From the NCBI GenBank assembly GCA_033675545.1, contig JAWDGP010000900.1, positions 283,501 to 347,500 on the forward strand: a stretch of 64,000 nt of DNA. Direction: 5' to 3'. Under the pieces are notes generated by a model. The model had not been told where the DNA came from. It made no database searches and was given only the letters and a program-made list of their open reading frames with translations. Made by a program: the position numbers and the translations under genes. Shown in pieces: positions 25,607 through 37,019 of this stretch (the stretch's first letter is position 1; every line of letters begins with the position of its first letter). This DNA is from Elysia crispata. Taxonomy: Eukaryota > Mollusca > Gastropoda > Plakobranchidae.

Positions 25607-25732
25607 CTTGCTCTTAGCCACTTGCTGATAGAGGTCAGGGTGAGACATCAAACTCTCCAGCTCTGCCTTGGTCAAAACTGACCGGATGTGCGTCACTTCT
25701 TCAAGGGTGAGACTCAGGCATTCTATAGGATT
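25607..25732 (-). CDS. spire: spire exon I: Spir-box
   Basis: 126 bp, phase 0 to 0, 42 residues: NPIECLSLTLEEVTHIRSVL then TKAELESLMSHPDLYQQVAKSK. This is the Spir-box, the family-specific segment before the FYVE-like finger. The donor is AGCAAG|GTACCC. Two acceptors 12 bp apart both keep frame: GGCAG|AATCC (start 25,732) and TTGTAG|AAACG (start 25,744, adding Lys-Arg-Trp-Gln). The pyrimidine tract upstream is weak, so the exact start is uncertain by four codons. Confidence 0.93.
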
Positions 25733-26109
25733 CTGCCAACGTTTCTACAAATGTCCCGGAAAATGGGACGAGAGGAGGGGGGAGAAACAAGGTCGATGGT
25801 CATTTCAACAAGTAGGCTAATGCTTGCTAGGGAAACGTTATATATCAAAGCCTAAAGAAATTAAGACTACAGTTGCAAATAGTTTACCCAGTTTGTAAAG
25901 TCAGATCATAAACATCCAGAACACGAACAAATTCATATACTTCAGAACATAAATACTGACCAGTAATAATTATATGAAGCTGAAAAACGTCACGGTTATG
26001 CTGTAGAGAAGTGACTACACACAACAAACACAAGTGGCAGCATGACCAGATGTCATTACTAAAAATGACGATTGGTATAGCAACAAAAGACATCCTGTGC
26101 TAAAACTGA

Positions 26110-26885
26110 CGCATGGTGATGCAACTTTCCACAGCCTGCTTGACAGTGAGTGTTGATAGTGTATCCATCTACAGTTTGCATGACAGTGAAGGTGTGTAGG
26201 GTAGCTGTTTACTGCCTACAGTCATAGTGAGTGTTGGTAGTGTATCTGTCCACAACCTGCATGACAGTGAGGGTATTTAGTGTAGCTGTTTACTGCACAG
26301 TCATAGTGAGTATTGATAGTATATCTGTCCACAACCTGCATGAAAGTAAGGATACTTAGTGTAGTTGTTTACTGTCTACAGTCATAGTGAGTGTTGATAG
26401 TGTATCTGTCCACAACCTGCACGACAGTAAGGGTATTTAGTGTAGCTGTTTACTGTCTACAGTCATAGTGAGTGTTGATAGTGTGTCTGTCCACAACCTG
26501 CATGACAGTTAGGGTATATGATGTAGCTGTTTACTGTCTACAGTCATAGTGAGTGTTGATAGTGTATCTGTCCACAACCTGCATGACAGTGAGGGTATTT
26601 AGTGTAGCTGTTTACTGCACAGTCATAGTGAGTGTTGATAGTGTATCTGTCCACAACCTGCATGGCAGTAAGGATACTTAGTGTAGTTGTTTACTGTCTA
26701 CAGTCATAGTGAGTGTTGATAGTGTTTCTGTCCACAACCTGCATGTCAGTGAGGGTATATGATGTAGCTCTTTACTGTCTACAGTCATAGTGAGTGTTGA
26801 TAGTGTATCTGTTCACAACCTGCATGACAGTGAGGGTATTTGGTGTAGGTGTTTACTGCCTATAGTAGTGAGTGTTGGTGGTTTA
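26110..26885. repeat. ~81-bp minisatellite, about 9 copies
   Basis: Unit GTGAGTGTTGATAGTGTATC + TGTCCACAACCTGCATGACAGTGAGGGTATTTAGTGTAGCTGTTTACTGTCTACAGTCATA, with a variant lacking TCTA. It is in spire intron H/I. Confidence 0.96.
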
Positions 26886-27084
26886 TCAGTCAATCAGTCA
26901 GATTTAAAAGCTTAACTAACACATGCAATATTTTCCTTCCAATGTCAAATTTTCAAATAAAAATAATAATGGCATGTTTTTGTTGAGGCAAAACAAATAA
27001 TAAAGGCTTCAAAAACTCAAAACACATCAAAAGGAAGGAGAAAATTTAAAAAAGAATCACAATGGGAAAGCCAGGCCTGATCTT

Positions 27085-27515
27085 CATGCAGTGAATAACA
27101 TTTGACGATGTAGACTAACCAGAGCCATGCCTAATGGGCGTGCATTGAGTGACATTTGATAATGCAGACTAACCAGAGCCAGGCGTGCATTGAGTGACAT
27201 TTGATAATGCAGACTAACCAGAGCCAGGCATGCATTGAGTGACATTTGATAATGCAGACTAACCAGAGCCAGGCGTGCATTGAGTGACATTTGATGATGC
27301 AGACTAAGTAGAACCAGGCCTAATGAACACTCATTGAGTGACATTTAACGATGCAAACTAAGCAGGGTCAGACCTAATGGAACTACATTGAGTGACATTT
27401 GACGATGAAGACTAAGTAGAGCCGGGCTTAATGAACACTCAGTGAGGGACGTTTGACGATGAAAGCTAAGCAGAACCAGGCTTAATGGACGAGCATTGAG
27501 TGACATTTGACTCAT
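27085..27515. repeat. 45-bp minisatellite, about 9 copies
   Basis: Unit such as AACCAGAGCCAGGCGTGCAT + TGAGTGACATTTGATAATGCAGACT. It is most uniform at 27,120-27,290. It lies about 240 bp below the exon H donor. Confidence 0.94.
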
Positions 27516-27755
27516 GTAGATCAAAATAGTAATGAGAGATGAAATTTTACACGGAAACTAATTCAAAAACATAAACTACAAAAGACATGAGCTCACTCAG
27601 TCAAAACTTATTAAGTATCATTACAAGTTTCAATTACTTATCAAGGCATCAGAGTATATCTTTTGAATTAAATTGAGTTAAACTTTTAGATATTATCTAA
27701 GTGAGGTGAAATCCCATATAAATTTTTGTCTGGTACAATACACGAAGACACTCAC

Positions 27756-29656
27756 CGGCATGGGCAGTATATCATGCACAGAAGTAAAGTCTGAAACAGA
27801 CTGTGATGGAGAAGAAAGGAAAATGTGATGGTGAGGAGGCTCTGCCCCATCACTCTTTTGGTTTCTGGCATGGGGAGGGGCAACACTGAGAGTGGGATTC
27901 ATATTAGGGTTGTCTGGTGAAGACCGATGTTTCAATGAAGGATGTGAATCTGTGCCTTCCTCCAAGCGACGCCAGCGATCAAACCTCTCCTCTTCTCCTG
28001 CCATCTTTTGCTGCAGAACATCTGTGCTCTCAGAAATTGTGGATGAAGGTGAAGTCAGGGCAGTGACCCCTGATCTCCTGGTGGGCTGCTGACAACTCTG
28101 CCTAGCCTCACGCTCATCCTCTTGCAGAGCTCTCCAACGGGTCACCCTTTCCTCCTCCTCAGGGGTCTTCATTCTCCTGAAGCCTGTTCGAGCTTTAAGT
28201 CCCCGATCCAGACCAACTGAGATTTTTCTATTAATGCTAGGCTCTCTCCCCAGGTGTGGTGAAGATGGAAGACTGTCAGGACCATTCTCTCTTAAGGCTT
28301 CCTCATAGTACATGCTCATACCAGCATCCAGAGAGAGGCGCTTGAGCCGTGCTTGCTGTGAGGAAAGATCCTCAGGGTAGTAACCTGAGCCAGAAATCAG
28401 AGTATGGTGATCACATGTGCTTATCTCGCTTCCTCCTTCTAGTCCTGGCAAGATGCTGACCTCTGACACGTTTACAGCCCATCTTCTGACAGATGGAGAA
28501 GAATAAATTGTCTTGTTGCTGTTGATATTGTTGTTTTTACAAGAAGTTGACGCTGTCAAACTGACTGAGGTTTGACCTCCTTGGTTGCCATATTGAGGTG
28601 CTGGCGTCTGCCAACACAAGATACTTCCTTCCATGCCAGAGTTTCCTGCATGCATTGCTCCACTTCCTTTTCCTGGACTTTGGAATTTTTTCCTGTATGC
28701 TGGCGACTGACAGGATGAACTGATATCTAAGTTTGCAGAACTGTATTGATAGGAGAAGCCCTCAGGTGTGGATGGCAAGAAAGATGGCAAAGGTAATGAA
28801 GATGATAATGATGATGATGACGATGATGATGCTGATGCAGTGGACGGGTTAAAAGGTGATGATAAGGATCTTGAAAGTGAAGTGGAAGAATGAGAAGTGG
28901 CATGCAGAGATCTTTGAAAGTCATGGCCAAAAGGTTTGGAGGACAACGCTATGGCAGAGGGTGCATGCTGCATGCTTGCTCGGGGTGGAGAGGTCGTGAG
29001 GGTAGCAGCAGCAGTTATGGTTATTGCAGTGGGGGCAGCAGACACCGCAGCAGTTTGAGTCTTGTTGTGGGTTCTGGGGTGATAAGGTCCTCCAGTTGAC
29101 TTCATGCCCACCATAGCTAATCCTGCCTTGGCACGACCCTTGCATGGAGGCGATGGGTTAGGGGGAGGGCATTGCTCCTGATTCTTGGCCCGAGCTAAAC
29201 GGTCTGACCCTCCCTTTCCATCATCCTCTTGTTCAGGTATTGAGGTGAGCCCTAAAGAACCCTGAGATGTCAGAGACCTACGATGCTCAAAGGATGCTCT
29301 TCGCACTAGGCTGGAGCCCTGCCTCAAGTTGACAGTCAATGAAGAGGTCATTGGTGTTGCTGCTGCTGCTGCTGCATGAGCCTGGATATCATTTTCAGAG
29401 TGTGACAATCGTGGCAAAACTGCAGATCCAGCCTGAGCAATGCTGCTGCTGCTCCCCCCACTGAGGCTGTCCCTGATCGGTGAAGGCTGCTGCTGCTCCT
29501 CCTCCTCCTCCTGCAACACAGGCAATTCTTTGGGGACTACCTGGTGCTCCAGAGGTGCCTCACAAATGGTAATCGTGTGCCTGCGCTGAAGACGAGAGGG
29601 CCTCCCTGCTTGCTGGTGTAAGACACTGGGATCTCTTAATAAGGACTCTCGTGTCA
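27756..29656 (-). CDS. spire: spire exon H: large disordered linker exon
   Basis: 1,901 bp, phase 1 to 0, 634 codons, by far the largest exon. The acceptor is TTCTTTCAG|TGACACG and the donor ATGCCG|GTGAGTGT. It is rich in Ser, Pro, Ala and Gln, with simple runs: Glu/Gln at codons 50-57, Ala at 94-100 and Ser at 277-287. A basic RRHT motif at 25-28 resembles the RRHS site in the vertebrate linker. Two related charged motifs stand out: PEEEERVTRWRALQEDE (codons 499-515) and GEEERFDRWRRLEEG (554-568). In the family this linker carries the myosin V tail-binding motif; I cannot place it here with confidence. Unlike nearby open frames it is free of stops for 1.9 kb without depending on tandem repeats. 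Confidence 0.93.
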
Positions 29657-29879
29657 CTGAAAGAAGATCAAGAAAACATGACTATCGTTCTCTTGTGATA
29701 AAGAAACTATATAATCTTCTGGAAAACTATTGCTAAATCATTGAAATGTCAATGGTGTAAAACTACCCCCAATAAGTCTACAAGATCTCTGTTAAATGCA
29801 CTGTGGTGGAGTTGTGATGCTCATGCTGTCACGCCATAAGTATAGATACTGGTACTACTGATTGCCAACCTCCCTCCAC

Positions 29880-30400
29880 CAATGAGCCTACCTGCACTTT
29901 GCCGTGTGTTGTGGTGGGGGTGTCATACTCATGCTGTTACAGGGTATAGATGTTAGTGCTGCTCTCCTCTCCTTTATCCACCAATGAGCCTACCTGCTCT
30001 TTGCCAAGTGTGTTGTGGAAGTCACATGCTATGCTGTTACAGGGTATAGATGTTAGTGTTGCTCCCCCCTCCTCTATCCATCTATGAGCCTACCTGCTCT
30101 TTGCCAAGTGTGTTGTGGGAGTCACATGCTATGCTGTTACAGGGTATAGATGTTAGTGTTGCTCCCCCCTCCTCTATCCATCTATGAGCCTACCTGCTCT
30201 TTGCCAAGTGTGTTGTGGGAGTCACATGCTATGCTGTTACAGGGTATAGATGTTAGTGCTGCTCTCCTCTCCTCTATCCACCAATGAGCCTACCTGCTCT
30301 TTGCAAAGTATGTTGTGGAAGTGCCAAGCTATGCTGTCACTCTCTGTATAGAGAAGTAGAGAATGATGCTATTCCTGCTTCTACCCCCACCCCCCAAAAA
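29880..30400 (-). repeat. about five intronic copies of the 3' end of spire exon G with its splice donor
   Basis: Units of about 100-115 bp start near 29,884, 29,988, 30,084, 30,184 and 30,284. Each contains CCTACCTGCTCTTTGCCAAG (or a near match), the complement of the last exon G bases plus GTAGG donor, followed by segments matching exon G further upstream (for example GTACAGATGTTGGTGCTGCT at exon positions 30,483-30,502 versus GTATAGATGTTAGTGCTGCT in the copies). The copies carry small indels and stops. Confidence 0.85.
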
Positions 30401-30424
30401 AAATCTCTCCACCAATAAACCTAC

Positions 30425-30578
30425 CTGCTCTTTGCCAAGTGTGTTGTGGTGGAGGTGTCATGCTCATGCTGTCACTGCGTAGGTACAGATGTTGGTGCTG
30501 CTGTTCGCGGAGGTCCTGACGGTACTCCGGTGTTCCCGGCGAGTTGTTGTTGGTGCGGTCGTCGTCGTCAGAAGACTC
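30425..30578 (-). CDS. spire: spire exon G: acidic/Q-H-rich linker
   Basis: 154 bp, phase 0 to 1, 51 residues: ESSDDDDRTNNNSPGTPEYR onward, then a Q/H-rich stretch and TPPPQHTWQRA. The ESSDDDD start resembles the serine/acidic segment found between WH2-D and the Spir-box in vertebrate Spir. The acceptor is GGCTCCTCCAG|GAG and the donor AGAGCAG|GTAGGT. The last roughly 90-110 bases of this exon and its donor are repeated about five times in the following intron (29,880-30,400). Confidence 0.85.
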
Positions 30579-30744
30579 CTGGAGGAGCCGACAGCAAAAG
30601 TATTTGGAACTATGTAAAAATTCTTTAGCTTTTAACAGTACAGCCCACACATAATTAGAGAAGAGAGGGAGGTCAAGTGAGATGCGAACGGATCAAGTTT
30701 AGGGAAAAAAAAGAAGTACAGTGACTCACACGGATCAAACAATT

Positions 30745-31230
30745 TTAGAATAAAGAAGTAGAGCGAACTATGATCAGATACAACACAGAGAAGTAGAGAG
30801 AAATTGGATCAGATCCAACAATGAGAAGTAGGAAGAAACAGGATCAGATCCAACAAAGAGAATTTGAGCAAACTCTGATTTTATCCAACAAAGGCAATTT
30901 GGGCGAAATATGATCAGATTCAACAAAGAGAAGCAGAGATTAATATGATCTGATTCAAGAAAGAGAAGTAGAGCGAGTTTTATAAGGGCCACCAAAGAAA
31001 AGTAGAGAGAAATATGATCAGATCCAACAAAGAGAAGTAGAGCGAGTTTTGATCGGGTCGAAGAAAGAAGAGTAGAGATAAAAATGATCAGATCTAACAA
31101 AGAGAAGTAAAGAGACACATGATGAGCTTTAACAAAGAGAAGTAGAGCGAGTTTTGATCAGATCGAAGAAAAAAGAGTAGAGATAAATATGATCAGATCC
31201 AACAGATAGAAGTTTTGATTAGATGCAACG
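30745..31230. repeat. ~36-bp minisatellite, about 13 copies
   Basis: Theme 'aaagagaagtagagcgaattatgatcagatccaac', in spire intron F/G between exons at 32,049 and 30,578. The rest of this intron (31,231-32,048) shows no feature. Confidence 0.93.
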
Positions 31231-32048
31231 ACAGAGAAGCAAAGCAAGCTGTGGGCAGATATGAAGAAATAGGCAATAACAGCTTATTTAAAAAAAAACC
31301 AAAACAGTACCAACCACATAGGAAAAATAGAGTAAGTATGTAACAAAGACAAAGGAAAAGGGAGGTATGAAGCTATCCATAAGAGTGAATAATAGGGACA
31401 TTTAAAACAGATCAGACTGTGTAGAGAAACGACGGATTAAGAACAGATTGACAGTTGAACAAAATTAATACAGAAATATGGTATTGGTAAACCGCATGAC
31501 AGCTCTGTGGAGAGATCACCCAAATATAGCCCATCCACTACAAAGCGATGCGCCATGCATATTTTCCATACCAAAACCTACGCCCACGTCGGGCTGGAAG
31601 GAATTGAAAAAATATAACCCTAAACCTCCTGATACATCACATTATAAAACAGAAACACAAGAGGCGTAAACAGATAACAGATAATAAATCAGTCGGAGAG
31701 GTAAGGAACCGATGACACAAAAGAACATACATAGATGTACATTGTGTACATATACAATAGCACAAAGGTAGATGTAAAATGAAAACAATCACACAAAGAG
31801 AGAAGTGCAGAGGGTTATGACCAGACCAGACAATAGGACTAAGAGAGAACTAAAGGGATAAACTAACAATACAATACAAAGAAAAGAGATCTTAAGGAAG
31901 CTATGACAATCAGAGCTGTTTAAAAAAAAAAAACAACTTAAGGTAAGCACAGTGTCCAAAGAACAATAAGAGTAAAGAAGTTTTAAAACAAACCATTAAA
32001 AAAAAGAACAAAGAGAGACCTAAAGGGGAGCTATAAATAGATACTCAC

Positions 32049-32179
32049 CTCGAAACTATTGTTGAGCAAAAGATTAAAGTCTGGCTTGATGACCTTCTTC
32101 ACTGTTGTCCTGGCCGTATGCGCGGTCTCCTCCAACCAGGTGCTGTCACTGGCGCCGCTCACCAAGGCAGGCTTCTCGA
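32049..32179 (-). CDS. spire: spire exon F: linker after WH2-D
   Basis: 131 bp, phase 1 to 0. With the base carried from exon E it encodes 44 residues, starting VEKPALVSG and ending DFNLLLNNSFE. It follows WH2-D in the right frame, with acceptor GTTTGCTGCAG|TCGAG and donor TTCGAG|GTGAGTAT. There is no recognised domain; a linker at this position is poorly conserved in the family. The call rests on frame, strong splice sites and position. Confidence 0.82.
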
Positions 32180-32480
32180 CTGCAGCAAACGAGAGAAAGG
32201 GGCTCTCGTTAGCTCGGGGGCACACGACAGAGAGCGAGGGGGGCACACATTTTTATACGTCTTTGTAATATAACTGTAATGATGGATAAATGGAGCTATT
32301 GGTTTGGAATAAAAAAAAACAAAAAAAAAAAAACAAACAAAACAAAAAAACAAAGACCGCCAAAACCCAAAGTATAGATATATATATATATATATATATA
32401 TAATGACTTGTTCTGTGCTTACCTGCAACTTTCCTTGTACTTGGCACCACTGGTTTCTCATCTATCATTTTTCATTCAAC
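32180..32480. other. intron E/F: A-rich and (TA)n stretch
   Basis: A-rich runs at 32,308-32,355 and (TA)12 at 32,379-32,402. No exon is seen. Confidence 0.8.
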
Positions 32481-33165
32481 TACTGGTTACCTGTTTAACA
32501 CCTGCCATTTACCTACTTTTTTTTTCTCTCATCTACTTTTTCTCGCTCTACTTATTTACTGGTTTGCCATCTACCACCTTGCACTGAACTAACGGTTTAT
32601 GTTTACCACCTTCCACCCACCGAGCCACGAGTTTTCTATCTAGCCCCATCTACTTATCTACTGGTTTGCCACCTACAAACTTCCACTCATCTACCGTTTT
32701 TCTATCTACCACCATCTACATATCTACTGGTTTGCGATCTATCACTTTCCACCCAGCCAGCCAGCCACCTTACGGTTTTCTATCTAACACCTTCCACTAC
32801 TCACCGACCTGTTTTCTATCTACCACCTTTTATTTATGCACTAGTTTCTCATCCAACACCTCCTCTCACCTACCGGTTTCCCACGTATCTACTCACCTAA
32901 AGCTTTTCTATCTACTAGCTTCTATTTATCTACTGTTTTCCCATCTACCACCTTGCACCACTCACCTACCAACTTCTATTTATCGGCTGGTTTCCCATCC
33001 ACCACCTTCCACTCACCTACCGGTTCCCCGTGTACTACCTTCTATTTATTCTCTGGTTTCCCATCTATCACCTTCTACTAAACTAACACTTTTCTATAAA
33101 CAACCTTCTACTTTTCTACCACCTTCCACACACCTACCGGTTCGCCATGTACCACCTTTTACTCA
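32480..33165. repeat. ~34-bp irregular minisatellite with donor-like sites, below exon E
   Basis: Theme 'ctggtttcccatctaccaccttccactcacctac'. On the spire strand many units read GTAGGTGAGTGG, a consensus 5' splice site. One at 32,798-32,808 is identical over 11 bases (GTCGGTGAGTA) to the real exon E donor. The array runs directly up to that donor. Confidence 0.9.
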
Positions 33166-33166
33166 C

Positions 33167-33284
33167 CGACTAATTTTCCATCTTTGACAGGCTTCAGCTT
33201 TGGTCTGGATCTGATCTCATTCAGCAGAAGCTCATGGGGATCTGGTGGCGACGGCGGTTTAGGTTTTAGCTTCCGCTCATCCAC
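33167..33284 (-). CDS. spire: spire exon E: WH2-D actin-binding repeat
   Basis: 118 bp, phase 0 to 1: VDERKLKPKPPSPPDPHELL then LNEIRSRPKLKPVKDGKLV plus one base. ERKLKPKPP...HE.LL.EI...KLKPV is the Spire WH2-C/D linker and WH2-D. The acceptor is TTCTCCCCAG|GTG and the donor GTCG|GTGAGTAAAA. Reading through the donor meets TAA after only two codons (V-G-E-stop), so retention would give a protein ending after WH2-D. The next intron holds a minisatellite with several donor-like copies. Confidence 0.94.
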
Positions 33285-33758
33285 CTGGGGAGAAAAACAA
33301 CACCAGGATAACACCATAGTGGTATATGGGCTAGTGAAAGACAGACCGGGAGACCAACTAATATAAATCATACTGTCAACACGGGCCTAGGGGATAGAGG
33401 CCGTGTTGGTGAAATACGGACCAAAGATTCAAGCGAACTGGTTTCAGAGTCATGAAGGGAGCAGACAGAAATAAAAACAAGAATAAAAGGCAAAGGTTAA
33501 AACCGAGAATTACATGAGTCTGAGACGAAAGAAAAAGAAAAATGGTCACACAAATCTTTTTTTCTTTTGGCTAATATAGCAGTTTCCACATAAACAGAAA
33601 TCCACGGCGGAAAGGACATAGAAATGAGGTCTAATAAGGCAAGTCAGTGAGGCTTTTACTGGCCGTTCGCTGAGATAATGTGATCAAGCTGCGCGCTAGG
33701 ATCTTTGTAGACACCATTCTCTTGCTTCTTCCGACCAATCCATTTCTTCCTCTATCTG

Positions 33759-33760
33759 CC

Positions 33761-33847
<87 letters not shown>
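33759..33847. repeat. (TGTC)n-(TC)n compound microsatellite
   Basis: TGTC repeats for about 28 bp, then TC for about 60 bp. Confidence 0.97.
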
Positions 33848-33849
<2 letters not shown>

Positions 33850-34029
33850 TTGGGTTTCCTGTTAAGGCTAGAAAGAGGAGATCCCAGAGTAGAAGATACA
33901 TTATGTATAGGCCAATATCGAAGTCGAAATCTATCTCGGAGCCCTTTGTAAACCACTGTTAATCCATTACTAGGTAAACTAAGCTGCTGAGATTTGTACG
34001 CTGTCTTAAGATATCAGCTCAATCATACA

Positions 34030-34625
34030 CGGCTCTCACGCCAATCACATGAACATCTTAGGCAACGTGAATAACATGAGTGATCTAAGACCACGCCAAT
34101 CACAGAAGTGATCTTATGCCACGAATCAAGTTAGTCTCAAACTACACCAACTTGGTCAGCGTCTTAAGCCACGCAACTCCGTCGAGTTTTAAGCCAAACC
34201 AATCACGCGATCTAGTGAACCTATGCCAACATGAGCGTCTGATGCCATGCGAAGGACCGCTTCGAGCCGCACAATCACGTCACTCACGTGACGTAGTAAA
34301 TCTAAGCCAACAAGGGTGTCTGATGCCAGGCGAATCCCGTGACCGTTTCGAGCCACACAGCTACATCAGTCACGTAGCGAGTAAAACTATACCAAAATGA
34401 GCGAGTGATGCCATGCGAATGCCGTGCCGTTTCAAGCCGCACAACTCCGCTAGTCACGTGACGGGGTGAACCTATACCAACATGAGCGTCTGATGCACGC
34501 GAATCCTGTGACCGTTTCGAGCAGCACAATCATGTCAGCCAAGTAACAGAGTAAAACTATGCCAACAAGGGTGTCTGATGTCAGTCGAATCTCGTACACG
34601 TTTCGAGCCAAACTACGTCGCCGTC
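34030..34625. repeat. ~85-bp minisatellite, about 7 copies
   Basis: Theme includes GTCTGATGCCATGCGAATCC, GTGACCGTTTCGAGCCGCAC and AATCACGTCACTCACGTGAC. Several units carry CACGTG. CpG content is higher than in its surroundings. Confidence 0.9.
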
Positions 34626-34659
34626 TCAAAGCCCTGAAGCATAATCAAAATCTCTGCAT

Positions 34660-35722
34660 ACAGCTATAACTTTCTTATATCCTTAAGTCTCTCTGTGTTA
34701 TATCTGGGTACAGCTAAGTCTCTCTTACATTCTTGATAAAACAACTGTCACTCCGCGTTAGATGTCTGGATACAGATACGTCTCTCTTACATTCTTGTAA
34801 AAACAACTGTCCCTCCGCGTTAGATGTCTGGATGCAGATACGTCTCTCTTACATCCTTGATAAAGCAGCTATCTCTCCGCGTTAGATGTCTGGATACAGA
34901 TACGTCTCTCTTACATCCTTGATAAAACAACTGTCTCTCCGCGTTAGATGTCTGGATACTGATACGTCTCTTACATCCTTGATAAAACAGCTATCTCTCC
35001 GCGTTAGATGTCTGGATACTGATACGTCTCTCTTACATCCTTGATAAAACAACTGTCTCTCCGCGTTAGATGTCTGGATACAGATACGTCTCTCTTACAT
35101 CCTTGATAAAACAGCTATCTCTCCGCGTTAGATGTCTGGACACTGATACGTCTCTCTTACATCCTTGATAAAACAACTGTCTCTCCGCGTTAGATGTCTG
35201 GATACTGATACGTCTCTCTTACATCCTTGACAAAACAGCTGTCTCTCCGTGTTAGATGTCTGGATACAGATACGTCTCTCTTACATCCTTGACAAAACAA
35301 CTGTCTCTCCGTGTTAGATGTCTGGATACTGATACGTCTCTCTTACATCCTTGATAAAACAACTGTCTCTCCGCGTTAGATGTCTGGATACTGATACGTC
35401 TCTCTTACATCCTTGACAAAACAACTGTCTCTCCGTGTTAGATGTCTGGATACTGATACGTCTCTCTTACATCCTTGATAAAACAGCTATCTCTCCGCGT
35501 TAGATGTCTGGACACTGATACGTCTCTCTTACATCCTTGATAAAACAGCTATCTCTCCGCGTTAGATGTCTGGACACTGATACGTCTCTCTTACATCCTT
35601 GACAAAACAACTGTCTCTCCGTGTTAGATGTCTGGATACTGATACTTCTCTCTTACATCCTTGATAAAACAACTGTCTCTCCGTGTTAGATGTCTGGATA
35701 CAGATACGTCTCTCTTACATAC
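34660..35722. repeat. 62-bp minisatellite, about 17 copies
   Basis: Unit TTGATAAAACAACTGTCTCT + CCGCGTTAGATGTCTGGATACTGATACGTCTCTCTTACATCC. Alternating variants (CAACTGT/CAGCTAT, CCGCG/CCGTG, ATACTG/ATACAG/ACACTG) suggest multi-unit turnover. Confidence 0.98.
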
Positions 35723-37015
35723 AACTTCGGCCATCATCGGCGGTTTACAAGCTTTCTATCATTTTCTCTAGTTTCCGTGAACTCGAGAAAATTTCACAAC
35801 TCTCTCTCTCTCTCTCTCTTCTCTCTCTCGTTTGTAAAGATCAGCTATGCCATTCTTCATAGCTAATTAACATTTATCTAGCTCTCTGTTTAGTTTCCTC
35901 GGATATAAGCAAATCCATCTGCCACCTTCATTTAAGTAAACAATAAACAGGTCTCTAAACTTTTGGTTAACACCTAACCAACTTTCTGTTTTACAACAAT
36001 ACCGCCTAAATATGTCGTGTTCTACCTCATATCCAACTATCCTTGTTATCCTTATGTCTCACATTTTATCTTAAATTCATGGACACAACCTGTCTACGAT
36101 TTATCTGCCTCGCCCTATGATATATATGCTGATAATATATGCATCTGCCGTTCATACCGAAAGATTCAATCAATTGGTCCCTCCCTGTCATATCCATCTA
36201 TACACAATGGCTCGCTCTCACACTTGATATCCTTGAATATCTCGTATCATTGGGTACAACCTATCCGCCCCTCCCTCTCCTCGTCTGTCTCTCTTACCAA
36301 TTCACGGTTACAACTTATCTAACTCTCCCTCTCATTACTATTGAAAAAATTCATCGCATCTGTCGATATACACTGTTTCTTCCTGTTATTTCACAGATAC
36401 AAGTTGCCTTTTCCCTTCGCACAGCATGTCTTTATTTGTAAAAAAAAAAAAAAAACCTATTGAATGTCTAGTTCCCACCCTTCACAAATGGATACGAACC
36501 TCTCTGTCTCTAACTGTGGCTACATTTTTACTGTCTCTCATATCGAAAAGTGGTTCCTTGAAATCAACCTAAGGCTGACCAGACCGACCTTGCTTCTGTC
36601 GCTCGATATCCCTCAGGCAATCTGGGATTCCCCAGAGGTGCAGAATGTCAACACACTGCCAGATGACACATTGACAGAGGTCAATTACAAAGGGCAAACG
36701 TCAAATATTTTTTACTCTGCTTTAGATCGATGTTATGCTCATTAAATAAAAAGAATGCTATTTTTGCAAACTTTCCCGAGCTATGCCGAAAATTCCGCTG
36801 TCGGTGTAGTAGCACACTAGTTGTTTTTTTTTTACATTCCAAACTGCTACTAAACAGCACTGTACCATTTGATAGAACGGCTATGTTATTCTATCGACAC
36901 GACTATAGCCACAACTATCTGGTAACATAACTTCGTCTAAAAACTACAAAGCAACTACATGGCTTGTTTTAAAACTAATATTTGACAAGATCCACCATGA
37001 TTTAACTAGGTCCAA
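35723..37015. other. non-repetitive part of spire intron D/E
   Basis: C/T-rich, A+T-rich sequence. There are open frames at 36,017-36,441 and 36,464-36,745 on the plus strand without recognisable similarity. A short CT run lies at 35,801-35,829. Confidence 0.6.
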
Positions 37016-37019
37016 CAAA

